A stretch of 64,000 bases of DNA, taken from NCBI GenBank assembly GCA_033297075.1, contig MU858049.1, positions 372,001-436,000 on the forward strand. The letters run 5' to 3'. Under the pieces are notes generated by a model. The model worked only from the letters and a program-made list of their open reading frames with translations, was not told the origin of the DNA and searched no databases. This DNA comes from Rhypophila decipiens (Eukaryota > Ascomycota > Sordariomycetes > Sordariales > Naviculisporaceae). The translations under genes were made by a program, and so were the position numbers. Shown here piece by piece: positions 22,366 to 32,820 of the stretch. Position 1 is the stretch's first letter; the number at the start of each line of letters is the position of its first letter.

Positions 22366-23937
22366 ATGACTGCCTCCAACGGGACCAATGGGTCCCCTTT
22401 ACACGAACATTTTGGCCGCGTTCAGATCAATGGTCACGACACTTCCAACGGACACACCAACGGCACCAATGGTATAGACACGGCCGCGCAAAGATACAGG
22501 TTGGATCGCAAAAAGTCGAGCCCGATGATGCCGACCTTTATGGTATCCGCACCCGGCAAGGTGATTGTGTTTGGAGAGCATGCCGTCGTGCATGGCAAGG
22601 TAGGTCCAGGAAGCCTTTTACAACCGACTTGTTGACTGACGTGATGGACATGACAGGCCGCAATTGCAGCCGCCATCTCGCTGAGATCCTATCTCCTCGT
22701 CACGACCCTCTCCAAGTCGAGAAGGACGGTAACGCTCACATTCCCCGATATCGACTTCAACCACACATGGTGCATCGACGACTTACCATGGGCGACGTTC
22801 TCGCATCCAGACAAGAAGAAATACTACTACTCGCTTGTTACATCGATCGATCCCGATCTGGTTGCCGCCATCCAGCCTTTCCTCGCCGATGTTTCGCCCG
22901 ACAAGCCGGCTGATGTCAGGAAAGTGCACCAAAATTCGGCCGGTTCTTTCCTCTACATGTTCCTGTCGCTGGGATCCAAGTCGTTCCCGGGTTGCCAGTA
23001 TACGCTGCGGTCCACCATCCCAATAGGCGCCGGGCTCGGCAGCAGCGCTACTATTGCTGTATGCCTGTCGGCCGCCTTATTACTTCAACTCAGGACGCTC
23101 TCGGGGCCGCATCCAGACCAACCGCCCGATGAGGCTCGCCTCCAGGTCGAGCGGATCAACCGATGGGCGTTCGTGTACGAGATGTTTATCCACGGAAATC
23201 CCAGCGGGGTGGACAACACCGTTTCTACGCAGGGCAAGGCGGTAGTATTTCAACGAACAGATTACAGCAAGCCACCCGTCACTGAGCCGCTTTGGGACTT
23301 CCCTGAGCTCCCGTTACTCTTGGTGGACACAAAGACAGCCAAGTCCACTGCGCATGAAGTGGCCAAGGTTGGCAAACTCAGGGATACGCACCCTAAGCTG
23401 GTGGGAAGCATTTTGGATGCCATTGACAAGGTGACAGACAGCGCCAAGGAGATAATAAATGACGACGACTTTGATACGGAAGACGAGGAGTGCTTGCGGC
23501 GAGTGGGAGAGCTGATGACCATCAATCATGGCCTCCTGGTCTCGCTGGGCGTCTCACATCCTCGCCTTGAGCGAGTGCGAGAGCTGGTGGATCACGAGGG
23601 TATAGGATGGACGAAACTTACGGGCGCCGGCGGCGGTGGTTGCTCCATTACTCTTCTCCGGCCGGGCGTATCGCGCGAGAAACTGGACCGACTAGAGCAA
23701 CAACTAGACGATGAAGGCTACCAAAAGTTTGAGACGACACTGGGTGGTGACGGCGTCGGGGTCCTCTGGCCTGCCGTGCTCAGGAACGGTATGGATGAGG
23801 ACGAGGAGGGTGGTATGGAGATTGACCTCGAGAAATTCCTGAATGCACAGGACAATGATGGCCTGGAGCGGCTCGTGGGTGTCCATGGAGGCGCAGGCGA
23901 GAGGGAAGGCTGGAAATTCTGGAGGGTCGAGAGCTAG
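22366..23937 (+). CDS. erg12: mevalonate kinase
   Basis: Exons 22366-22599 and 22657-23937, giving 504 residues. After a Gly/Asn/Ser-rich N-terminal extension of about 55 residues comes VSAPGKVIVFGEHAVVHGK, the GHMP-kinase opening motif. The ATP loop is PIGAGLGSSA (200-209), HGNPSGVDN (from 257) holds the catalytic Asp264, and the C-terminal glycine loop is TGAGGGG (400-406). The enzyme phosphorylates mevalonate to 5-phosphomevalonate in the cytosol or peroxisome, feeding sterol, dolichol and prenyl-group synthesis. The single intron (57 bp, GTAGGT...ACAG) falls in phase 0. The stop codon is followed within 10 bases by a large minisatellite, so the mRNA probably carries it in its 3' UTR. Confidence 0.95.
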
Positions 23938-23945
23938 AGTACACA

Positions 23946-24489
23946 GTATTTATTCAAGCCAGTCAAGGCATTTATTCGAGCCAGTCAACGCATTCATACG
24001 AGCCGGTTAGAGCATTTATTTAAGCCAGTCAAGGCATTAATACCAGCCAGTTAGAGCATTTATTTAAGCTAGTCAAGGCATTTATTCGAGCTAGTCGGAG
24101 TATTTATTCAAGTAAGTCAAGATATATCTAGCTAGTAGGGTGTCTATTCAAGCCAGTTAAGGCATCTACTCGAACCAGTCAAGGCATTTATTCGAGTAAG
24201 TCAAGACATATGTTCAAGTCCTGTCAAGGTATCTATTCCAGCGAGTTAAAACATCTATTTAAGCCAATTAAAGTATTTATTTGAGCTAAGCAAGGCATTT
24301 ATTCGAGCCAGTTAGGATATCTACTCGAACTAGTTAATGCCTTTATTAAAGCCAGACAATGTATTTATTCGAGGTACGAATAGTAAAGAGATTTATTCGA
24401 GCCAGTTAGGACATCTATTCTACAAGAATAGTGCGTATATATATGAAAACAAGTGTCTGTATATGAGAGTAGTGCTGCCTGTTTATTAC
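23946..24489. repeat. 22-bp minisatellite array, truncated and expanded MITE relative (copy B)
   Basis: About 21 imperfect tandem units of 22 bp, close to ATTTATTCGAGCCAGTCAAG plus GC, run from about 23950 to 24420. The unit is the same one found inside elements A and C. The left terminal repeat is missing. The right side keeps a decayed subterminal stretch (GTCTGTATATGAGAGTAGTG) but not the GGCGCC end, and no target duplication is visible. The array starts 9 bases after the ERG12 stop codon. Confidence 0.8.
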
Positions 24490-25148
24490 TGTAAGCCCCT
24501 ATTCATATCTTATAAGAGTTTCAAAGGTAGGATCCAAATATCCTCGGCTGGGCCAGGGCGTTGTATGCATATTGGGGAGCATGAATGGAGAGCCTTCCAG
24601 CCTCAGCCTGTGAAGGCTTGACCTCACTGCTTGGAATCCACTGATGATACTGACTGAGCGTTCTCCTATGTGTGCAGAAAACAGTAGACTCGCGTCATCC
24701 GAAGCCCTCATGAGAAACGGTTAATAGTAACTGCTAGCCAAGTCAGGTGCTTGTATCTTATAAACTTGCTCGTAGCCTGCGAGTTTGGTAATTAGAATGC
24801 CTCCTTTAGATCACATTTTGATAGAGGTTATGAAAGTTCGATAACACCAACCCTAACCCTAGCAAGTTACCTTGTTGTAATTTGCTACCGTCGCCCGCCC
24901 AGCACCGAGTGTCAATCCCTTTTACCTAGCTCTACGTAACAAGTGGTAATAAGCTTGCCCATTTCTCAGCCTTACAGTGATCGACACTTAACTCATCCCA
25001 CCACCCGACGATCTGATTTGTTGTTCTGCTCGCCATTTCTCTGGATTCCCGTCAGCTGTTCCGTACCCGACGACGTACTTTATACCTCCCCACCCCCACC
25101 TTTGGACTTTTGTTGCTTTCAACAAACTGCTACCACTCCAATTGCACA
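24490..25148. other. intergenic with two telomere-type repeats
   Basis: Promoter region of the prenyltransferase gene. AACCCTAACCCTAG at 24849-24862 contains two CCCTAA units, the fungal telomere repeat and also a Tbf1/telobox-type site. Nothing else recognised. Confidence 0.5.
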
Positions 25149-27028
25149 ATGCCACCGAAAGGCAAAGCCGCTGTCAAGTCCAAAGGATCTTCTGATTGTA
25201 AGTATTGTTTGTTTTCTCACTTCTTCTTTGTCGGTTTGCACTGCTATTGTGTCCCATATCTTGTCGTTCTTGTCGCCCCGCAATGAGCTGCCTACCACAA
25301 GCTTCACCGGTCGAGTCGCAGAGCTAACCACCACCACCGCACAGCAGCGAAATCAACACCACCAGCGTCAACACAGTCCAGTACAGCAAAACCAAACCCT
25401 TCCAGTCAAACGCAAGCGCCATCAGCGCCTCAAACCATCTTTGACCTCAGCATCCAACGATATCTTGACTCCCTCGGGCCCTACGAACTCGCGCGCCAAC
25501 AAGCCAAAGGTCTCTCCGCCCTCTCCCAACAAGAACAACAAGGCTGGATCAACAGCCTACTAGTCGGCTCTCCTGAACCTCGTTCCCGCGCTCATCTCGG
25601 ACCTAAAAGCCTAAAAGAAGTCTGGAAATTCGCCAACGAAAACACCCTACCTATCCGCACTTGGCGACGTAAACCAACCCTCTCCGACTGGGGCGTCGAT
25701 TCCAAGGGCAAAGAACTCGGGTCTTATACACCACTCCAGTTCGACGAGAGGAGGGAGAAACAAGTCCGCTTGACAAGTCTGGAGATTGAAAGCCGGCAAT
25801 TTCGCCAACTACGATCTCGCTCGCAAAAGGGATTAAAAGATCCTGTTACAGGGGAAACCGTTATCGTAACAGAACGGGAATTTGAGGAAGAGAGATTGAG
25901 AAGAGGCGAAATGGCCAAGTTACGAACTGAGCTTTATGGGACTGGGGGGTTGAGCAAGAACTTTGGACAAAATCCTGAATGGGATGATGTCACCCCTTTA
26001 CCGCATGAGGAACCTGAGAAGGCGCTTGCGAGTATTGCCTACCCGGCGGAATATGCTGAGGGTTGGTTCCCCCTTGTCCTTTTTCTTTTTTTTTTTTAAT
26101 AAAAAAATTCGGCTAACTGGAGTAAAAAATAGCAATATCCTACCTCCGCACCGTGATGCTTTCCAAAGAATACTCGGAGCGAACCCTGAAACTAACAGAG
26201 TACATCATCGATATGAACCCGGCGCATTACACAGTCTGGCTGTACAGAGCGTCCATCATTTTCGCCATGAAATTGTCGATTCCTGACGAGATAGAGTGGC
26301 TTAACAACGTCGCGCTTGAAAACCTCAAGAATTACCAGATCTGGCATCATCGGCATTTACTGGTTGATGAGTATTTTCCTACTATTTCGGGGTCTCCAGA
26401 AGAGATTGCCAAGTTTGCAGCGTCAGAGAGAGAGTTCTTGACGACAATGTTAAACGAAGACACAAAGAATTACCACGTCTGGTCGTATCGCAGCTTTCTG
26501 GTCGGGAAATTGGGACTCTTTGATGACCCCGAGGAAATGAGAGCTATAGAAGGGTTGATTGAGACCGACGTGAGGAATAACTCTGCCTGGTCGCACCGGT
26601 TCTTTTTGGTCTTCTCGAACCCGAGGTATTCTACGCCTGGGGTGGCTGCTACGGGGATGGACACCAAAATCCCTGCGGAAATAGTGGACAGGGAAGTCCA
26701 ATACGCCATGGATCATGTATACCAGGCGCCGCAGAACCAGAGCCCGTGGAATTATCTCCGGGGTGTACTTGTCAAGGGGGGCAGGAAATTAGCCAGTGTG
26801 GAGGGGTTTGTGAGCGAGTTCGTTACCCTTGCCGAGGAGGGAGAAGAGGAGGAGGATGTCAAGAGCACGCATGCGCTTGATTTGTTGAGTGAGATTTGGA
26901 CTGAGAGGGGAGAAAAGGAAAAGGCGGATTTGGGACTTAGGAGGCTTGCTGAGAAGTGGGATCGTATCCGGGTTGGATATTGGGAGTGGAGGAGGGTTTG
27001 TTTGCGGGAGGGGGTTTCGGTTGCGTGA
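25149..27028 (+). CDS. ram2: protein farnesyl/geranylgeranyltransferase type I alpha subunit, N-terminally extended
   Basis: Exons 25149-25197, 25345-26061 and 26133-27028, giving 553 residues. The last 348 residues, from the in-frame Met at 25911, are a normal-sized alpha subunit: PEWDDVTPLPHEE, LSKEYSERTLKLTEYII, then prenyltransferase alpha repeats with N..HYTVWLYR, NYQIWHHRHLLV, NYHVWSYRSFLV and NNSAWSHRFFLV. With the beta subunits it attaches farnesyl or geranylgeranyl groups to CAAX proteins such as Ras and Rho. The preceding ~205 residues (after MPPKGKAAVKSKGSSD) are Ser/Thr/Gln-rich and then charged, with TWRRKPTLSDWGVDSKG, and I do not recognise them. Both introns have a CTAAC branch. 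The extension could be a real fused domain or a second gene wrongly joined. Confidence 0.88.
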
Positions 27029-27619
27029 ATGGATGGATAGTGGGATGGGGCAAGGAACTAACTGGGTGAGTGAGCGCAGTTGGAGGATGGTCGGTATCTC
27101 TTGGACGGCTGAAGATAGTCAGTAGGCTTGGTTGGTATATAAATCTTTATATAGGTACTTCAGGCTGTTATGGTATTTTGGTGCTCTTGGTGGGAATCAA
27201 GATTACGGTGGGTTAAACAAAACTGAGGTGACCAAGCCGGGTCGAAATTTACTCAAGAATGTTATGTCTTTCAGAGAGTTGATATGGTATTATTACTGTT
27301 CGTTCACAAGCAGATGCATGATCCAAAAGGCAAGACACATCTTGTGAATTGAAAGGCAAAACACAGACCCATATGATCTCTACGCTTGTTGGACCTCCGC
27401 TAGTGATGATAAATGCAAAGTACATGATAAGCCCATGCCCATAACAAGAACCCCCCAAAAAACTCCAGAAAATGGCCATAGACAGACAAACAGTGGCGGA
27501 TATTCCAATCTTGAGCCGCTCCCCCCCTAACTTGAGTCTTTCCTCCCATGCCTAATAGGCCTGCCTGCCTAGTCGGTATCCATCTTCATCCCATCCCCCG
27601 AACGACGAACCGCACCATC
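27029..27619. other. intergenic between convergent genes
   Basis: 3' flanks of the prenyltransferase alpha gene and the NTF2-like gene. Nothing recognised. Confidence 0.55.
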
Positions 27620-28420
27620 CTAAGGGTAAGCACGATAATTGTGCGAGGTGATGATGTACCGCCTCGTAGCCTTGGACCCAGCACGGGCAATTACCTCCCA
27701 GTTTGGAACCAGCGTAAAGGTATCGTGAAAGTGCTGCTTCTTGGACGGCGACTCCTTGTCCAGCCCAAAGGTGACCGTCCCCGAAGCAGTCACGAGCAAC
27801 ATCATCCGTACCCCCGCTCCTTTGCTGTACTTTTTGATCAGGTCCTCTGGCGCGGCGAACGTGTAGTCTGCGTTTATCACGTGTGTGTCCCAGGATTCGA
27901 CATGGTATTGGACTAGCGGTCTTTTGATTTCTTTGCCGTTGGTTGACGCTGAGGGAGGAATAGCTGGCTTTTCTGTTGTCGTTGTTGTTGACGAGTCTGA
28001 TTTGGCGGCATTGGCCTCGAGGACCGAGTTGGGGATTCGCTGCTTCTCGAGGAGAGCGTCCCATTCTTCTGGGGTGTTTACTAGCAGGCCGTTGATGACG
28101 ATGTCGGCTGGTGCATGGTTTGCTGTCTGGTACGTCTTGTTGCCGTTGACATATCCTGAGGCGACGGGTCTCCCTTTGTTGAGGGCGTCATAGTACCAGG
28201 TTATGAAAGCCTCCGTAGCTGTTTTTTGGAATGATTAATAAAGGGTTTTGTAGGAAAGTCATGGGGGTGGTGGTGTTGGAGCGCAGACAGCCAGGCAGGG
28301 AGTTGGCGTGGCGGGCTGGCGAGGTTGCGGGCGGAAAGTTGCACGATACACACTTTGGAGTGAGCGAGTTGCCGTACCTTCGACGGAGCTTCGAATGGTG
28401 TTTTCGGAGACTGAGGCCAT
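27620..28420 (-). CDS. NTF2-like domain protein (Nxt-type)
   Basis: Exons 28420-28378 and 28218-27620, giving 213 residues. The N terminus ATEAFITWYYDALNKGRP, then NGNKTYQTANHAP, and the C-terminal half HVINADYTFAAPEDL, GVRMMLLVTASGTVTFG and FHDTFTLVPNW follow the cone-shaped NTF2 fold. An Ala/Ser/Thr-rich linker of about 25 residues is inserted mid-domain. This build resembles fungal p15/Nxt-type cofactors, which pair with Mex67 in mRNA export. Other NTF2-like proteins share the fold, so the export role is inferred. The intron is 159 bp, long for this window, with donor GTACGG and a phase-1 join. Confidence 0.8.
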
Positions 28421-29078
28421 TTTGTGGTTGAGTTGGCGATGAGTCTGGCCAGTGACCAGGAAATTCTGGTCTGGGATTGCCGCCTGAAAAAGGGTATCTT
28501 TTTGTTGGTGAGATGGCCCAGTATAAATGACCGGCGACGAGGACGTCTACAAGACTGGCGTGAAATATTTGTTTGAGCGGCGTGGCAGATTGTCGACTTT
28601 GTTTCGGTGAAGGTGAAAAAGTTATGAGAGGAAGAGAGGTGACTGCATGTGCACCTTGAAGGATTTGGGGTCCGTACGGAGTAGAGACGACATTGTGCCC
28701 CGCAACGGAAAGAAAACGCTGAGCTTGTGAAACTTGACTGGAAGGCTTATTTTAACACCAACAAAGAGATGAAACTTTTAACTCGGAAAGGATTCGGCAA
28801 GCACAGGCAAGAATAGGACTGTGTCCTAGCTGTTAGTATAACCGTGCTGTTGTACTGTTGGGAGGGAAAAGGATGACTGTGCATAAAGACTGGATGAAAA
28901 TCTGCCCCTCCTACGGCACAAGTACCATTACGTGCACTAAACCGAAGCCGTTGACGTCGACCGGTATTCAACAAGCCCTACAGAGTTTAAATGTGCTTTT
29001 TACGGTAATGCATTCATTGTATGTGGATGCTTCTGATTAATACTTTTGTACCACCACCAAGCTGCCTGCTGTCAGAAA
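28421..29078. other. intergenic, nothing recognised
   Basis: Promoter of the NTF2-like gene and 3' flank of PGA2. Confidence 0.5.
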
Positions 29079-29601
29079 CTACTCCTTGACCAGGTACTCT
29101 TCAATGTCCTTGTCCTCCTCTTCCTCCTTGGACTCTTGCAGCCTGCGCTCTTCCGCCTCCAGGAGCTTCTTGATCATATCGCGCTGTCTTCTCCTGGCTT
29201 TCTTGCCCCAGTCTGCGCCAGTTGCGTCTGCCGCTTCGTCGGCCTCGTCATCGCTGTCTTCGGGAATATCGATCTGGCCCCGGAGCTGGTTGGGAGTGAT
29301 TTTGGCCTTGGCTTCGTTTTCCGCTTCCGCGGCCTCGTGCGAGTGCATCTGGGAGCGCGCCCCGAGCTTGATCAAGTATGGCCTAAGAAGCATGTCTTCG
29401 GGAACAATGTCAGCATCCAGAGGTGGATAGTCAGTGTCTGAGAGGCAACGTACATGCTCCCACGATAATTACGAGCCGAATCCACTGCTGGGCCGTCATT
29501 TCGGCGAAACCAGATCGCACATTGTTCTGTAGCCGGCCGCCCACGACCTTGACCAAGTCAATGACACCGCCGACACCGGGGACACCTCCAGCATCCTCCA
29601 T
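29079..29601 (-). CDS. pga2: Pga2-like protein (maturation of Gas1 and alkaline phosphatase)
   Basis: Exons 29601-29454 and 29395-29079, giving 154 residues. The product starts MEDAGGVPGVGGVIDLVK, has one membrane span split by the intron (RLVIIVGA / YMLLRPYLIKLG), then a charged coiled tail with WGKKARRRQRDMIKKLLEAE and a Glu-rich end. This is the layout of yeast Pga2, an essential ER/nuclear-envelope protein needed for processing of Gas1 and Pho8. I took the Met at 29601 rather than the longer upstream frame because it precedes the conserved region directly and follows a splice-like, AT-rich leader. Confidence 0.82.
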
Positions 29602-30125
29602 CTTGCTAATTGGCTGTGTGCGACTGGTTTGCGACGAGGTTTGGGAATTGAACGGGTAGGTGAACGTTGGAACCAAGATCCGTCGATAGCGCAGGGATAT
29701 AGTTTTCTTCGAGGAGCGGCAAAGGATATGGCGACGAGTCCGAGGTTCAAGTATTCGCAGTCGAGAGTCGGTGAAAGAGGACAGTATTCAGGGGAAGGAG
29801 CGACAAGGAAGTTGGAGAAGAAAAAGAAGAAACACCGCACTTTCCGAGAGAGGGTTTTGCGACAAATTGGTTATTACACGCAGGTTACGCATATTACGCA
29901 TATCCAACGGCTCCACTGGTCCATTTTCCCATGTTCCACAACCCATGGAGGTGCTGAGGTAATCGCTGCGGTAAAGCTTAGCTGAGACCCCTGCCCACGC
30001 TAGAGCCCTGCCAACCGGGCTCGGCATGTGAGCTATCAAGACGCGCTCAACGCGTATCAATCAATGTCGTCACAACCTTTTCCTTGATCTCTTACTCTGG
30101 CAGAATTCCATTAACCTCGACGAGT
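29602..30125. other. divergent promoter region
   Basis: Lies between the PGA2 (minus) and MHF1 (plus) start codons. No additional gene or motif recognised. Confidence 0.5.
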
Positions 30126-30589
30126 ATGGCTGATCCTGTGGAAGAAGACGTGCGCGAGGTAGGATGGCATCTTGTGGTTTATATACTGATATTTTACTGA
30201 CCATTTTCGTTCCACAGCGCCTCAAGGCCGCTCTCTGGTTTGCGATTGGGAAAATGGTGGACGAGGAATCGCTTCGTAGGAACCTCAATGCCACTCCACA
30301 GTTTATTGGCGCTTTGACAGAGTTGATTTGGACGCAAATTGGTACGATCCCAGCTCGCTACTCACAGGTAAAGATTTGCTAATGTCTTGCTCCAACAGAG
30401 AATGTTGCCATCGATCTCGAGAGCTTCAGCAAGCACGCGGGCCGTACGACCGTCACAACAGACGACGTTTTGCTCCTTGCTAGGAGGAACACGGATCTTC
30501 ACGAAATGATCAAGGATGATGTCGACAAGAGAAAGGCCGCCAAAGCCAAGGGGAATGCGCCTCGTGCGGGGAGGACCAACAAGAGATGA
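30126..30589 (+). CDS. mhf1: histone-fold protein MHF1 / CENP-S
   Basis: Exons 30126-30158, 30218-30341 and 30399-30589, giving 115 residues. The histone fold reads RLKAALWFAIGKMVDEES, then NATPQFIGALTELIWTQIEN, then DLESFSKHAGRTTVTTDD and VLLLARRN, followed by a Lys/Arg-rich tail. CENP-S/MHF1 pairs with CENP-X/MHF2. The tetramer binds DNA, recruits the FANCM-type helicase at stalled forks and joins the CENP-T-W-S-X particle at kinetochores. Both introns are GT-AG with CTGA/CTAAT branches. The length is typical for fungi. Confidence 0.9.
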
Positions 30590-31543
30590 ATTAGCACGGT
30601 CAACTTGCGACGACGATTCAAAAACCCAGCTCTGAAGCCAAGGTGGTGGTGTTGCTATGAGCTCGTGATGGTATAGGGAGGCACTGCGCGTCGGGGATGT
30701 CTCTCTTGAACAGGCACGACCAGTTCGGCAAATCAACGATTCCTAGCGCCACACACAGGATATCAGGAGGACATGCCCGAATCATTTCGACCTTCCGATA
30801 CGCCAACAGGAGAGAGTCACCAAGAGCGAAAGGCTCGGTTCAACAGTATACGGTGTACCTGTGGTCCCACGAGCAGAGGTGGTCGTTTTGGATCACCTAA
30901 CGTGCGGAATCCTCTCAGCACTCGAGCGATACGATTTGGCTGCGTTGAGGGTACGTGATAGGGGTGATATTGCCTGCCCTTTTGTGGATATTACACTGCA
31001 CGCATGGATCTTGGTTTTGGACTGAGTGAGCAATGCGGACAGCGAAATATGATGGTATTCCTCATTTAGATGGTCGACTAGTAGACTACCTAGCCATAGA
31101 CTATTGCTGATATTTCTAATGGCCCAAAGAATTGGAGGGCGGTGGTCACTAATGTCCAGAAGATATGTTGCGTGTTGCCGGGGTCAATGCACGCCCCAGG
31201 GGACAGAGATACTTGAAACCCACCGAGGACAAGTCACAGTGATCCATAAAGCCCCCATTCGGCCCTTGAGGAATTCATGTCTTTTATACGAGTGATATAT
31301 GTAAAATGCTCTTGATGCATGCAAAGTGTTCAGTGAGCAACAGAACCGGGCCGTTGAGAATTGGTTCGGCCCGGAGGTTGTAATAATGCGCCCCTGTCCG
31401 GCCCGGGCTTGGCGCTCGGTGAACTATGTGCTGAAGAGCTCTCCATCAGTCTCGGCTACCGGTACTTGGTGGGCTCGTCACTTCTCACCAACGCCATCTT
31501 CAATTTGTACCAGTCGCCATTGCGCGACAGCAGCGCAAACAGA
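30590..31543. other. intergenic, nothing recognised
   Basis: 3' flank of MHF1 and promoter of the next plus-strand gene. The reading frame of the next gene is open upstream to about 31361 but has no ATG before 31544. Confidence 0.5.
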
Positions 31544-32464
31544 ATGCCTCCTCGTCCTCCTACTCAACAGAGGATAACCGGATTCCTCCGGCTCCCAACA
31601 ACAAGGGCACACTTCCTACAGCGCGATCTCCATATCCCGCGCCGTGCCAGCCACCCCTCCATATCAACTCCCTCCTCACCAACCGGTAGCGGCAGAATAT
31701 CACGACCTCAAAAAACCCCCAAAAATCGAATTTCCCAAACCCGCAGTTTCAGAACCAGCACTACTCGAAGATTAACCGATAACGAACCCAATAAACTCCC
31801 AACAACAAAAGCAGAAGCAGAACCCATCAAAATCCAAAGAAGCCGCCTCGACAGAATCCTATCCCGCCTGCCCCTCCCGCTGCAGAGATACACCTCCCGC
31901 CTGAAATCCGCACCCCTCTCGCACGTAATCGCCTTTCTTTTCCTGCACGAGATTACAGCCATCTTGCCGCTACTCGGTCTTTTCGGGTTATTTCATTACT
32001 CCTCCTCCTCATCAGGAGAGAAAGAGTCATCATCATCATCATCATGGCTTCCAATAGGCTATATCCTAGACAACTACGGGAATTACGTCCAGGACGGGGT
32101 GCAAAAGTTTGAGAGGTATTTCACCAAGAAGGGGTGGTTTGGGTTCGGAGACGAAGACTCTCAACAAACCTCGGAGACATCATGTGTTGTTGAGGCAAGC
32201 AGCAGTACATCAGGGGCAGAAGAGATCCAAGGACAGGAGGCAGCCGAGCAGAAGCAAAGTACACATCATGCACAGGTAGTCATTCGCAAGTGGGAAGACC
32301 GAACTAGCGATCCCAAATACAGGATCCTCGTCGAGATAGCACTTGCGTATGCCCTGACCAAGGCGTTACTGCCCGTCAGGATAGTCGCCAGCGTGTCGGC
32401 GACGCCTTGGTTTGCGGGCGTTTTGGGCCGGTTGAAGACGTTCGTGAGTAAGCGGAAGCCGTGA
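31544..32464 (+). CDS. predicted mitochondrial membrane protein (FMP10-like)
   Basis: Single exon, 306 residues from the first in-frame ATG. The first ~100 residues are rich in Arg, Ser, Thr and Pro with almost no acids, as in a mitochondrial presequence (MPPRPPTQQRITGFLRLPTT). A membrane span follows at SHVIAFLFLHEITAILPLLG. The conserved-looking block GYILDNYGNYVQDGV / FERYFTKKGWFG comes next, then an acidic Ser/Gln-rich insertion, then ILVEIALAYALTKALLPVRI and TPWFAGVLGRL. This order recalls the fungal FMP10-type mitochondrial membrane proteins, whose function is not established. The family link is from memory and only moderately certain. Confidence 0.65.
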   Translation: MPPRPPTQQRITGFLRLPTTRAHFLQRDLHIPRRASHPSISTPSSPTGSGRISRPQKTPKNRISQTRSFRTSTTRRLTDNEPNKLPTTKAEAEPIKIQRSRLDRILSRLPLPLQRYTSRLKSAPLSHVIAFLFLHEITAILPLLGLFGLFHYSSSSSGEKESSSSSSWLPIGYILDNYGNYVQDGVQKFERYFTKKGWFGFGDEDSQQTSETSCVVEASSSTSGAEEIQGQEAAEQKQSTHHAQVVIRKWEDRTSDPKYRILVEIALAYALTKALLPVRIVASVSATPWFAGVLGRLKTFVSKRKP

Positions 32465-32820
32465 TTTGTTGGTACATGTATATGTTCATGGACATTCAGA
32501 CATGCAATGTCTTGAATGATCTCGGGCAGACACAGCATAATGATATAATCGGGATACATAAAACGGAAGCGCATCATGGCATCCAAACTTTTTGTTTATT
32601 TTTATTTATCCTCATAACGGCCGTTGGATAAGCAGACACTATTCAACGAGACCAAACACCAAGGTCGTGACCATCTGCGTTTGGAGTGTCTTGTAGTGCC
32701 CGAGAGGCGAAGACTATAGGTAAAAGATCCCGAAAATCTCTTCCAACAAGAATCCCGTCTCTAAACTTTGTCCTTCGAATGTCTACGAGTGACCGGGTGG
32801 CTTAGTCCTTGACGAGACAT
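32465..32820. other. short intergenic between convergent genes
   Basis: 3' flanks of the mitochondrial protein gene and NDK. Nothing recognised. Confidence 0.55.

Noticed and set aside
31361..31543. 61-codon upstream extension of the mitochondrial membrane protein
   Set aside because: There is no ATG in it, and the presequence-like region begins naturally at 31544.
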